This document shows, piece by piece, positions 1-6,928 of a DNA stretch of 24,306 bases. The first letter of the stretch is position 1. The number at the start of each line of letters is the position of its first letter. Both the position numbers and the translations under genes were made by a program. The notes beneath the pieces were generated by a model, which saw only the letters and a list, made by a program, of their open reading frames with translations, was not told the DNA's origin and made no database searches. Origin of the DNA: Pseudomonadota bacterium (GTDB taxonomy: Bacteria > Pseudomonadota > Gammaproteobacteria > Burkholderiales > Burkholderiaceae); NCBI GenBank assembly GCA_021783435.1, contig JAJXUC010000047.1, positions 1 through 24,306 on the forward strand, written 5' to 3'.

Positions 1-1189
1 GATCGGTGACCAGCCGGCCCGAGCCGCAGGCCATGGTCCAGCCCAGCGTGCCGTGGCCGGTGTTGAGGAACAGGTTGGCGTAGCGTGTGCCGCCGAGGAT
101 GGGCGTGCTGTCGGGGGTCATCGGGCGCAGGCCGGTCCAGAAGCTGGCGTTGGGCAGGTCGCCGCCGGGGAAAAGGTCCTGCGTGACCATCTCCAGGGTT
201 TCGCGCCGGCGCGGGTTCAGGCGCAGGTCGAAGCCGCCCAGTTCCGCCATGCCGCCGACGCGGATGCGCCGGTCGAAGCGGGTGAGGGCGATCTTGTAGG
301 TTTCGTCGAGCACGGTGGAGCGCGGCGCCAGCGCCTCGTCGAGCAGCGGGACCGTCAACGAATAGCCCTTGACTGGGTAGACCGGAAGATCCAGGCCCAG
401 CGGGGCGAGGAAGCCGCGCGAGTAGCTGCCGAAGGCCAGCACGTAGCGGTCGGCGCTGAGCATGTCGCGTCCCAGGCGCACGCCGGCAATGTCGCGCCCC
501 GCCATGACCAGGCCGTCGACCGGCTGGCCGAAGCGGAAGTCCACGCCCAGACCGGTGGCCAGCCGTGCCAGCTCCTGCGTGAACATCTGGCAGTCGCCGG
601 TTTCGTCGTTGGGCAGGCGCAGACCGCCGACGAGCTTGTCGCGCGCATGCGCCAGCCCCGGCTCGACGGCGGCGAGCTGGTCGCGGTCCAGCAGTTCGTG
701 GGGCACGCCGCATTCCTGCAGCACGGCGATGTCGCGCTGCACGGCGTCGAGCTGGGCCTCGGTGCGGAACACCTGCAGGGTTCCACCCATGCGCTGCTCG
801 TAGGCGATGCCCGTTTCGGCCCGCAGCGCGCGCAGGCTTTCGCGGCTGTACTCGGCCACGCGCATCATGCGCTCCTTGTTGAGCACATAGCGTTGCGCCG
901 TGCAGTTGCGCAGCATGGCCGCCATCCAGCGCAGTTGCCAGAGCGTGGCGTCCGGCCTGATGGCCAGCGGCGCGTGGCGCTGGAACATCCACTTCAGAGC
1001 CTTGAGCGGAATGCCGGGCGCGGCCCAGGGCGTGGCGTAGCCGGGGGAGATCTGTCCGGCATTGGCGTGGCTGGTTTCCTGGGCCGGGCCGGGCTGGCGC
1101 TCGAGCACCGTGACCTCGGCGCCGGCGCGGGCCAGGTAGTAGGCGGTGGTGGTACCGACGACACCCGCGCCGAGAACGATGACTTTCAT
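1..1189 (-). CDS. dadA: D-amino acid dehydrogenase small subunit (3' end cut by window edge)
   Basis: FAD-dependent dehydrogenase that oxidises D-amino acids, chiefly D-alanine, to 2-oxo acids and ammonia at the inner face of the cytoplasmic membrane, passing electrons to the respiratory chain. I translated the minus strand from the ATG at 1189-1187. The protein begins [20 protein letters not shown], a Rossmann FAD-binding GxGxxG motif, then shows the DAO-fold landmarks [32 protein letters not shown] and [18 protein letters not shown], and ends at the window edge in [20 protein letters not shown], the C-terminal FAD-contacting block. About 396 codons are visible; E. coli DadA has 432 residues, so only about 35 residues are missing. 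It is divergent from an Lrp/AsnC regulator, the usual arrangement for alanine-catabolism genes. The ribosome-binding site is weak (AAGAA). A TATAGT -10-like hexamer lies on the minus strand at 1222-1227. Identity is confident; substrate preference is inferred from the family. Confidence 0.95.
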   Translation of the reverse strand, partial: MKVIVLGAGVVGTTTAYYLARAGAEVTVLERQPGPAQETSHANAGQISPGYATPWAAPGIPLKALKWMFQRHAPLAIRPDATLWQLRWMAAMLRNCTAQRYVLNKERMMRVAEYSRESLRALRAETGIAYEQRMGGTLQVFRTEAQLDAVQRDIAVLQECGVPHELLDRDQLAAVEPGLAHARDKLVGGLRLPNDETGDCQMFTQELARLATGLGVDFRFGQPVDGLVMAGRDIAGVRLGRDMLSADRYVLAFGSYSRGFLAPLGLDLPVYPVKGYSLTVPLLDEALAPRSTVLDETYKIALTRFDRRIRVGGMAELGGFDLRLNPRRRETLEMVTQDLFPGGDLPNASFWTGLRPMTPDSTPILGGTRYANLFLNTGHGTLGWTMACGSGRLVTD

Positions 1190-1201
1190 TGCGCTGTTCT
1201 T

Positions 1202-1283
1202 TAGAATTTCGAGATTCGATCACTATATGAATTTCATCTGAATAAATTTCATTGTTTTTTGGGCGATATGCAGTGAAATTCAT
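1202..1283. promoter_or_regulatory. Repeated ATGAATTTCAT-type operator sites between dadA and lrp
   Basis: The 129-bp divergent gap is A+T-rich against its surroundings and carries several related short palindromes. ATGAATTTCAT at 1227-1237 is a perfect 11-bp palindrome around a central T. ATAAATTTCAT at 1242-1252 differs from it by one base. GTGAAATTCAT at 1273-1283 is near-identical in inverted sense. A weaker core GAATTTC lies at 1204-1210, and GTGAAATGCAC spans the lrp start at 1314-1324. Centres fall near 1207, 1232, 1247, 1278 and 1319. Multiple phased sites in a divergent gap suit an Lrp-family octamer that wraps DNA. The regulator at 1319-1786 is the obvious candidate ligand, but binding is an inference. 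Confidence 0.6.
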
Positions 1284-1318
1284 GTCCATCCTGGCGCGCT
1301 GACGGCGCTGTAAGTGAA

Positions 1319-1786
1319 ATGCACGAACTGGACCGCCTCGACCGCAAGATCCTCGACCTCCTTCAGCGCGACGGACGCATGTCCATGACCGAACTGGCCA
1401 GCCAGGTCGGACTGTCCGCCTCGCCCTGCACCGAGCGCGTCAAGCGCATGGAACGCAGCGGCGTGATCGCCGGCTACCACGCGCTGGTGAAACCCGAGGC
1501 TCTGGGCAAGACCCTGCTGGTGTTCGTGGAGATCAAGCTCTCGGCCAAGTCCGGCGACGTGTTCGAGTCCGTGCGGCGCGCGTTGCTGCACATGCCCGAG
1601 GTCATGGAATGCCATCTGGTCTCGGGCAACTTCGACTACCTGGTGAAACTGCGCCTGCGCGGCATGAAGGAATACCGCGTCCTGCTCGGCGACATCCTCA
1701 AGCGCCTGCCTGTTGCGGCCGAATCGCACAGCTATGTGGTGATGGAGGAAATCAAGGAAAGCCAGTATCTGGCGGTCGACCGCTAA
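1319..1786 (+). CDS. Lrp/AsnC family transcriptional regulator
   Basis: DNA-binding regulator of 155 residues, the normal size for Lrp/AsnC proteins. Residues about 5-60 form the winged helix-turn-helix (LDRKILDLLQRDGRMSMTEL, then VGLSASPCTERVKRMERSGV). The rest is the RAM effector-binding domain, with MPEVMECHLVSGNFDYLVKL and a C-terminal SHSYVVMEEIKES. It is transcribed away from dadA, so by analogy with DadR/BkdR-type regulators it probably controls dadA in response to alanine or another amino acid, and itself. The palindromes in the gap and one overlapping its start codon suggest autoregulation. A RidA-family gene follows 47 bp downstream. The start is the ATG at 1319; no strong Shine-Dalgarno sequence precedes it. 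Family is certain; the exact target genes are inferred from position. Confidence 0.93.
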   Translation: MHELDRLDRKILDLLQRDGRMSMTELASQVGLSASPCTERVKRMERSGVIAGYHALVKPEALGKTLLVFVEIKLSAKSGDVFESVRRALLHMPEVMECHLVSGNFDYLVKLRLRGMKEYRVLLGDILKRLPVAAESHSYVVMEEIKESQYLAVDR

Positions 1787-1833
1787 GGCGCCGGCAGCCG
1801 AGCATCCCAACCTTTGTTTTTGGAGGGAACGCG

Positions 1834-2190
1834 ATGATTCAACGCCTGCATGTCGGACCCCGTCTGAGCGAAGCCGCTATGGCCGGCGGCACGGTCTATC
1901 TCGCCGGGCAGGTTCCCGAACTGGACCCCGACGCCGACATCGAGGGGCAGACCCGCGAAGTGCTGGGCCATGTGGATCGCCTGCTGGCCGAGTGCGGCAG
2001 CGACAGGCGGCATCTGCTGAGCGTGCAGATCTTCCTGGCCGACATCGGCGACATCGCGCGCATGAACGCGGTGTGGGACGCCTGGGTGGTGCCGGGGCAC
2101 ACGCCGCCGCGCGCCACGGTGCAGGCCAGGCTTGCCGATCCGCGCTGGCGCATCGAGATCGTGGTGGTGGCGCGGCAGGTCGCGGCCTGA
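1834..2190 (+). CDS. RidA family (YjgF/YER057c/UK114) enamine/imine deaminase-like protein
   Basis: Small protein of 118 residues, typical for the Rid family, whose best-studied members hydrolyse reactive enamines and imines released by PLP enzymes and amino-acid oxidases. Visible signatures are VYLAGQVPELDPDADIEGQT near the N terminus, the helix VLGHVDRLLAECGS, the strand VQIFLADIGDI, and the PPRATVQ segment with the conserved Arg that binds the substrate carboxylate, followed by IEIVVVA with the conserved Glu. The chosen ATG at 1834 has a good GGAGGGA ribosome-binding site at 1822-1828. Position next to the Lrp regulator and close to dadA makes sense, because DadA generates imino acids. RidA-like function is therefore likely, but the subfamily cannot be assigned by eye and some Rid subgroups lack deaminase activity. 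Confidence 0.88.
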   Translation: MIQRLHVGPRLSEAAMAGGTVYLAGQVPELDPDADIEGQTREVLGHVDRLLAECGSDRRHLLSVQIFLADIGDIARMNAVWDAWVVPGHTPPRATVQARLADPRWRIEIVVVARQVAA

Positions 2191-2289
2191 GATCCCCGCG
2201 CCGGCGCCGCAGCGGTACCGAGTTTCCCCGCACCAGGCATGGCGTTGGAGCTTGCGCTACAACGTCCGTCTTGCGATGGAGCCATGACG

Positions 2290-3270
2290 ATGCAATACAC
2301 CAAGCTGGGTTCGACCGGCCTCGAGGTTTCCCGCGTGTGCCTGGGGTGCATGACCTTCGGCGTGCCGGAACGCGGAACCCACCCCTGGACGCTGAACGAG
2401 GAGCAAAGCCGGCCGCTCATCCGCCAGGCGCTGGAGCTAGGCATCAATTTCCTCGACACCGCGAACGTGTATTCCGACGGCACGTCGGAGGAGATCGTCG
2501 GGCGCGCCGTCAAGGACTTCGCGCGCCGCGAGGACGTGGTCATCGCCACCAAGGTGTACAGCCGCATGCGCCCCGGACCCAACGGCGCCGGGCTGTCGCG
2601 CAAGGCCATCCTGGCCGAGATCGACAACAGCCTGCGCCGCCTCGGCACCGACTACGTCGATCTCTACCAGATCCACCGCTGGGACTACGCCACCCCCATC
2701 GAGGAAACGCTGGAGGCGCTGCACGACATCGTCAAGGCGGGCAAGGCGCGCTACATCGGCGCGTCGTCCATGTACGCCTGGCAGTTCGCCAAGGCCATCT
2801 ACACGGCACGCCGGCATGGCTGGACTGCATTCGTCAGCATGCAGAACCACCTCAACCTGCTGTACCGGGAAGAGGAGCGTGAAATGCTGCCTTTCTGCGC
2901 CGACCAGGGCATCGGCGTGCTGCCCTGGAGTCCGCTGGCGCGCGGCCGCCTGACGCGGCCCTGGGAGCAGCCTTCCGAACGGGCGCAAACCGACGCCTAC
3001 GGCCAGTCGCTCTACGCGAAGACCGAAAACTCCGACCACCGTGTCGCCGAGGCCGTGGCCGCGATCGCCGAAGCACGCGGCGTGCCGCGCGCGCAGGTTG
3101 CGCTGGCGTGGCTGGCGGCCAAGTCCACCGTCACGGCGCCCATCATCGGCGCATCCAAGCCGCAACACCTCACCGATGCGGTGGCGGCCTTGTCACTGAA
3201 GCTCAGTGCCGAAGAGATCTCGGCGCTCGAGGCGCATTACGTGCCCCACGCCATCGCTGGTTTCGAGTAG
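2290..3270 (+). CDS. yajO: Aldo/keto reductase, YajO-like
   Basis: NADPH-dependent aldo/keto reductase of 326 residues, TIM-barrel fold. It is close in sequence and length to E. coli YajO, which has been linked to 1-deoxyxylulose 5-phosphate and thiamine metabolism. Shared landmarks are MQYTKLGSTGLEVSRVCLGC at the start, the catalytic tetrad in FLDTANVYSDG (Asp, Tyr), VIATKVYS (Lys) and DLYQIHRWDY (His), then ARYIGASSMYAWQFAKAI, WSPLARGRLTRPW and the C-terminal cofactor-binding TAPIIGASKP. I chose the ATG at 2290 over the in-frame ATG at 2284, because GGAG at 2278-2281 is 8 nt from 2290 and only 2 nt from 2284, and because YajO starts at the equivalent MQY. Its link with the upstream Lrp/RidA genes is unclear; it may have its own promoter. 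The physiological substrate is not readable from sequence. Confidence 0.9.
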   Translation: MQYTKLGSTGLEVSRVCLGCMTFGVPERGTHPWTLNEEQSRPLIRQALELGINFLDTANVYSDGTSEEIVGRAVKDFARREDVVIATKVYSRMRPGPNGAGLSRKAILAEIDNSLRRLGTDYVDLYQIHRWDYATPIEETLEALHDIVKAGKARYIGASSMYAWQFAKAIYTARRHGWTAFVSMQNHLNLLYREEEREMLPFCADQGIGVLPWSPLARGRLTRPWEQPSERAQTDAYGQSLYAKTENSDHRVAEAVAAIAEARGVPRAQVALAWLAAKSTVTAPIIGASKPQHLTDAVAALSLKLSAEEISALEAHYVPHAIAGFE

Positions 3271-3285
3271 CGCCGGCGAGAGCGT

Positions 3286-3642
3286 TCAGGGCGCGGGTTG
3301 CTGCGCGGGGGTGCGAATCACCACCCGCGCGCCGTCTTCGAGCGTGTCATCGGGATAGGCAACGGCCTCATCCCCGGCCGCGAGACCGTGGGTGACTTGC
3401 GCGGCCAGGCCGCTGCGGTGGTCCAGTTCGACGCACCAACGCTGCGCGCGCCCGTTGTGCGCCACGAAGACTGCCCAGCGTTCGCCCACGCGCAACAGGG
3501 CGCCCGACGGCACTTGCAGAACGTCGTCGCCGCGCCACAGGATGAATCGCGTCTCGATGCGATAGCCGTTTCCCCGGGTCAGTCCAGCGGCGTGGAACAC
3601 CGTGCGCCGGGTCGCTGGCGGCAGAGAGGTCTGCATGGTCAT
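3286..3642 (-). pseudogene. C-terminal remnant of an RND-efflux periplasmic adaptor (HlyD/membrane fusion protein)
   Basis: An open frame of 118 residues whose residues about 25-110 match the last beta-barrel and membrane-proximal region of RND efflux adaptors: GYRIETRFILWRGDDVLQVP, then SGALLRVGERWAVFVAHNGR, VELDHRSGLAAQVTHGLAAG and YPDDTLEDGARVVIR. Complete adaptors have about 350-420 residues, with an N-terminal signal, a lipoyl domain and a coiled-coil hairpin. None of these is present and no matching upstream sequence is visible in any minus-strand frame, so about the first 280 residues are gone. A GAGGGA stretch sits upstream of the ATG at 3642, so the fragment might still be translated, but it has no signal peptide and could not reach the periplasm. 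It is best read as a degraded gene. It lies about 1.5 kb beyond the copper operon on the same strand, so it may be left over from a Cus-type efflux system. Confidence 0.72.
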
Positions 3643-3758
3643 TCAGGTCGCTTCCCTCGCGTGGCAGGTTGCACGGCAGCAGGGTGTTGAGGTCCAGCAA
3701 CCGTGCCCGGGACAGTATGGCAGACGTTCTGAGGCGCGGAAACTGAGCATGGCCCTCC

Positions 3759-3786
3759 AAAAAAACGGCGGACAAGGTCCGCCGTT
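3759..3786 (-). terminator. Rho-independent terminator of the Ala-rich lipoprotein gene
   Basis: A perfect 10-bp stem, AACGGCGGAC at 3764-3773 and GTCCGCCGTT at 3777-3786, closes a 3-nt loop. Read on the minus strand it is followed by a run of seven T residues (A-run at 3759-3765 on the plus strand). It starts 18 bp after the stop codon of the gene at 3804-4148, so that gene is probably the last of its transcript. The adaptor remnant further on is then outside this transcript. Confidence 0.92.
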
Positions 3787-3803
3787 CGTTCGCACGGAAC
3801 GCA

Positions 3804-4148
3804 TTACGGTTTGACCGCCTCGGTGGCTTTGCTGGCGGCGTCCTTGACACCCTGCACGGCCTTGCCAGCCATATCCTTGGCCGCACCCATCGCACTCGAT
3901 GCGGCGTTCTTGGCCGCGCTGGCGGCATGGGTCATGCCGCTGGCAGCGGCGCTGGCCGCAGTCGCGGCGCCTGTTTGCGCGGCGCTGGCCGCCGCTTTGG
4001 CCGCGCTGGCAGCGTGGCCCACGGCCTCGCCAGCTTGTTGCGTGGCCGTGGCTGCGGCGCTGGCCGCGCTGCTGGTGGCCTGCTGGGCTTTTTCACAAGC
4101 ACTCATCGACAACACGGCGGCAACGGCAACGAGCAGTTTGTAATTCAT
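3804..4148 (-). CDS. Alanine-rich small lipoprotein, function unknown
   Basis: A 114-residue protein with a short hydrophobic leader, MNYKLLVAVAAVLSMSAC, ending in a plausible though imperfect lipobox with Cys18 as the lipid-modified residue. The rest is low-complexity and alpha-helical, built from loosely repeated AASAAK / AAASAAQ / AASSAMGAAK / GVKDAASKATEA units with Lys spaced along an Ala face, ending in AVKP. Such amphipathic repeats resemble LEA-like or apolipoprotein-like helices, or coiled-coil envelope lipoproteins. The gene is surely expressed by design: an ideal AGGAGG ribosome-binding site (4155-4160) lies 6 nt before the start, and a strong terminator follows. The upstream 200 bp are unusually A+T-rich. 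I do not recognise a named family. A cell-envelope structural or stress role is possible, but that is a guess. Confidence 0.8.
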   Translation of the reverse strand: MNYKLLVAVAAVLSMSACEKAQQATSSAASAAATATQQAGEAVGHAASAAKAAASAAQTGAATAASAAASGMTHAASAAKNAASSAMGAAKDMAGKAVQGVKDAASKATEAVKP

Positions 4149-4352
4149 GGGAATCCTCCTGGAGGGATGTTCGGGATTGCGGCGGCGATCGAATCAAGCG
4201 TCAGAATGAAAAATTCTGCGCGCTCTGATTGGACGATGCATTCAGAAACAATTCAATAAAAATCAAGAAAATTTCACGTTTTCACCATCAAAATGCGAGT
4301 TAATTGGCCACTGGGGGCGCCGGCCGCCGTTGGCAGGAAAGGCGGTTACTGC

Positions 4353-5003
4353 CTACAGCAGCCCGGCGACGACGTTCACGGTCAGGGCGATGATGAACAC
4401 GTTGAAAAAGAAGGCGACGATGCTGTGCAGCAGCGCCATGTGCCGCAGGCCGCGGTCGGCAATGTTCACGTCCGAGGTCTGAAAGGTCATGCTCAGCACG
4501 ACGGCGAAGTACAGGTAGTCCCAATAGTCCGGCGTGGTGTCGCCGGGAAACAGCAGGCTCGGCTTGCCGCGTATGCGTTCCAGGTGGTCGCTGTGCGCGT
4601 ATTGCTGGGCGAACACGACGCTGAAAAACAGCCAGGACAGCACAATGCTGGTCCCGGCGAGCGCAAGGTCAAGGCCGGAGGTGCTGCCCTTGCTGGCGTG
4701 CAGTTCCGTCCTGAGCGACAGCAGGACCACGCCGGAGATGACGAGGCTCAGCACCAGAACCGTCCACTTCCCCTCGACCTGCCGTTCGGCGCGGCGGCGG
4801 AAACTCTGCGGCGTGGTGCGCGCCATCATCCAGGCGACAGAGCCGAGGTAGATGGCGCAGGCGATGTCGAAGGTCAGCAGCAGGGCCTGGCCGCGGGCCA
4901 TCATCGTGTCGAGCACGGCGAAGAGGACAAGGGCGAAGGCGGCCGCGCCGCTCAGGCGGGGGCGCTGCAGGAAGGCATGGTGGAGTCGGCTCAGGCGCGG
5001 CAT
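4353..5003 (-). CDS. DUF1345 family integral membrane protein
   Basis: A 216-residue inner-membrane protein of the DUF1345 family; no function is established. It shows hydrophobic segments LSGAAAFALVLFAVLDTMM, LLLTFDIACAIYLGSVAWMM, WTVLVLSLVISGVVLLSL, LALAGTSIVLSWLFFSVVFA, YFAVVLSMTFQ and IVAFFFNVFIIALTVNVVAG, about five or six membrane spans. The family-typical block PGDTTPDYWDYLYFAVVLSM followed by TSDVNI is intact. I chose the ATG at 5003 rather than the in-frame ATG at 5135, because the longer version would overlap the upstream gene and add an Arg/Pro-rich, non-membrane stretch; the chosen length fits the family. It lies 88 bp after the CusF-like gene on the same strand and could be a distal member of the copper transcript or independent. 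No clear terminator follows. Confidence 0.85.
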   Translation of the reverse strand: MPRLSRLHHAFLQRPRLSGAAAFALVLFAVLDTMMARGQALLLTFDIACAIYLGSVAWMMARTTPQSFRRRAERQVEGKWTVLVLSLVISGVVLLSLRTELHASKGSTSGLDLALAGTSIVLSWLFFSVVFAQQYAHSDHLERIRGKPSLLFPGDTTPDYWDYLYFAVVLSMTFQTSDVNIADRGLRHMALLHSIVAFFFNVFIIALTVNVVAGLL

Positions 5004-5091
5004 GCGCGCAGTGTAGGCGCAGGACTGCGCGCCGGAAAAGCACGCCCGGGGGGAGCAGGCAGGCAGATCCCGGGCGCGGCATCCGCGGGCT

Positions 5092-5487
5092 TTATTCGGC
5101 CTTCTCGATGCGGGTGACGATGTCGCTGCCGTCAACCTTCTCGGCGCTGAAGCGCACCTTGTCGCCGGCTTTCAGGCCATCGAGCATGGCCTTGTCCTTG
5201 ACCGCGTAGACCATGGTCATCGCGCCCATGTCCATGCCGGGAACGGCGCCGTGGCGCAGCGTGATCTTGCCCGCGGCTGGGTCCACCTTGCGCACCAGGG
5301 CCTCGGCCTCGTGTTGTCCGGCGGCCTTCCCCTGTTGTTCCTGCTGCATCAACTGCATGTGCTGCTGCATGCCTTCGGGGGTGGAGTGGTCGTGGTCGGC
5401 ATGGGTCGTCTGGGCGAAGGCCATGGTGCCAAGTGTCGTGGACAGGGCGAAGGCAAGGGCCGCGCGGGTGGTAAGGGTGGGTTTCAT
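5092..5487 (-). CDS. CusF-like periplasmic copper-binding protein
   Basis: A 131-residue exported protein. Residues 1-25 are a signal peptide (MKPTLTTRAALAFALSTTLG, then TMAFAQ). Residues about 27-60 are rich in His, Met and Gln, and residues 61-131 are a CusF-type OB-fold domain. CusF binds Cu(I)/Ag(I) through His36, Met47 and Met49, capped by Trp44. Aligning LRHGAVPGMDMGAMTMVYAV gives His79, Met90 and Met92 as the same ligands, but Met87 in place of the Trp, plus an extra Met85. The ATG at 5487 is preferred over the adjacent ATG at 5490 because GGAG then sits 6 nt upstream. It follows the multicopper oxidase by 37 bp, so the two are surely co-transcribed. Role inferred: periplasmic Cu(I) chaperone feeding the oxidase or an efflux pump. 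Confidence 0.88.
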   Translation of the reverse strand: MKPTLTTRAALAFALSTTLGTMAFAQTTHADHDHSTPEGMQQHMQLMQQEQQGKAAGQHEAEALVRKVDPAAGKITLRHGAVPGMDMGAMTMVYAVKDKAMLDGLKAGDKVRFSAEKVDGSDIVTRIEKAE

Positions 5488-5524
5488 CATGTGCTCCTGT
5501 TGAGGGCGTGGTGGGGAAAGGGTT

Positions 5525-6898
5525 TCAGTGGCCTTGATGGTCGTGCGCGGGTTTGCGCACCTCCAGCGTGGCCGGGGTGGGCTCGGGTTCCGCGGCATCG
5601 GTCGCCGCGGGAGGCATGCCGGCCTGCGTCGCATGCGCCTGGGTGCCTGGCGGCATGCGGTACCAGCCGGGGTCGGCGTAGCCGCCCCGCGGCAGGTCGT
5701 CGCGCACCTTGAGCACGGTGAACATGCCGCCCATCTCGATCGGCCCGTAGGGGCCGCGGCCGGTCATCATCGGCAGCGTGTTGTCGGGAAGCGGCATTTC
5801 CATGGCGCCCATTTCCGCCATGCCGGACGAACCCATGCCCATGTAGTCGGGCAGCAGTTTCTGCAGCCGTGGCGCGAGGTCGTCCTGCCGCACGCCGATC
5901 ATGGTTGGCACGTTGTGGCCCATGGCGTTCATGGTGTGGTGCGACTTGTGGCAGTGCAAGGCCCAGTCGCCCGGGTTGTCGGCGACGAACTCGATGGTGC
6001 GCATCTGGCCCACGGCGATGTCCACCGTCACCTCGGGCCAGCGCGCGGTCCTGGGCACCCAGCCGCCATCGGTTCCCGTGACCTCGAAGCTGTGGCCGTG
6101 CAGGTGGATGGGATGGTTGGTCATCGTCAGGTTGCCCATGCGCAAGCGCACCCGTTCGCCGGTGCGCGCCAGCACCGGCGCGATGCCGGGAAAGGCGCGG
6201 CTGTTCCAGGTCCACAGATTGAAGTCCAGCATGGTGCTGACGCGCGGCACGCTGCTGCCGGGATCGATGTCGTAGGCGTTGATGAGGAACACGTAGTCGC
6301 GGTCCACCGGCATGAAGCGCGAGTTCTTCGGGTGCACGACGAAAAAGCCCATCGCGCCCATCGCCATCTGCACCATCTCGTCGGCGTGCGGGTGGTACAT
6401 GAAGGTGCCGGGGTGCTTGAGCACGAATTCGTAGACGAAGGTCTGGCCGGGCTTGATCTGCGGCTGGGTCAGGCCACCCACGCCGTCCATGCCGTTGGGA
6501 AGGATGAGGCCGTGCCAATGCACGGTGGTGTGCTCGGGCAGTTTGTTGGTGACGAAGATGCGAATGCGGTCGCCCTCGACGGCCTCGATGGTGGGGCCGG
6601 GGCTGGAGCCGTTGTAGCCCCACAGCTTGGCGGTCATGCCGGGGGCGATTTCGCGCACCACGGGTTCGGCCACGAGGTGGAATTCCTTCACGCCGTCGCG
6701 CATGCGAAACGGCAGGCTCCAGCCATTGAGCGTGACCACCGGGTTGTAGGGGCGCCCCGCATGGGGGTGCAGCGGGGCTGCGGTTGCCGCGCTGTCGCGG
6801 CTGGAAGGATCGGGTGCGGCGGCCAGTGCATGGCGGCTGGCAGCGCCGGCGGCGAGCAGGCCCGCGGCGGCGCCGAGGAAATGACGTCGGGTGTTCAT
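5525..6898 (-). CDS. Tat-exported multicopper oxidase with two cupredoxin domains and a Met-rich tail
   Basis: A 457-residue periplasmic oxidase, probably oxidising Cu(I) to Cu(II) for copper tolerance. The start MNTRRHFLGAAAGLLAAGAA is a Tat signal. All four copper-ligand motifs are present: HWHG (127-130), HPH (169-171), HPIHLHGH (262-269) and HCHKSHH (315-321) with Met326 as the likely axial type-1 ligand. The second and third motifs are only about 90 residues apart, against about 300 in three-domain enzymes such as CueO, so the middle cupredoxin domain appears absent. This is the plan of two-domain oxidases with type-1 copper in the second domain. Residues about 350-395 are very Met-rich (MGMGSSGMAEMGAMEM), and the protein ends HDHQGH; both could bind copper. 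It sits 30 bp downstream of the TolC-like gene and 37 bp upstream of the CusF-like gene, in one operon. Confidence 0.92.
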   Translation of the reverse strand: MNTRRHFLGAAAGLLAAGAASRHALAAAPDPSSRDSAATAAPLHPHAGRPYNPVVTLNGWSLPFRMRDGVKEFHLVAEPVVREIAPGMTAKLWGYNGSSPGPTIEAVEGDRIRIFVTNKLPEHTTVHWHGLILPNGMDGVGGLTQPQIKPGQTFVYEFVLKHPGTFMYHPHADEMVQMAMGAMGFFVVHPKNSRFMPVDRDYVFLINAYDIDPGSSVPRVSTMLDFNLWTWNSRAFPGIAPVLARTGERVRLRMGNLTMTNHPIHLHGHSFEVTGTDGGWVPRTARWPEVTVDIAVGQMRTIEFVADNPGDWALHCHKSHHTMNAMGHNVPTMIGVRQDDLAPRLQKLLPDYMGMGSSGMAEMGAMEMPLPDNTLPMMTGRGPYGPIEMGGMFTVLKVRDDLPRGGYADPGWYRMPPGTQAHATQAGMPPAATDAAEPEPTPATLEVRKPAHDHQGH

Positions 6899-6928
6899 GG
6901 TCGGGTTCCAGTGAGGTGGGAGGGCCGG

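Noticed and set aside
53..1204. Long plus-strand reading frame (383 codons) over dadA
   Set aside because: It is antisense to a clearly recognisable DadA, its translation is Gly/Ala/Gln/His-rich without family features, and it is explained by G+C-rich codon bias.
2239..2289. Longer N terminus for the aldo/keto reductase from ATG 2239
   Set aside because: It adds residues not found in YajO-type proteins and has no ribosome-binding site, whereas GGAG is correctly spaced for ATG 2290.
4202..4218. CAGAAT-GAAAA-ATTCTG inverted repeat in the A+T-rich region upstream of the Ala-rich lipoprotein gene
   Set aside because: The stem is only 6 bp and A+T-rich; such a repeat is expected by chance in this composition, and no other evidence supports an operator.
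5004..5135. N-terminal extension of the DUF1345 protein
   Set aside because: It would overlap the CusF-like gene and add a charged Pro/Arg-rich segment not typical of the family.
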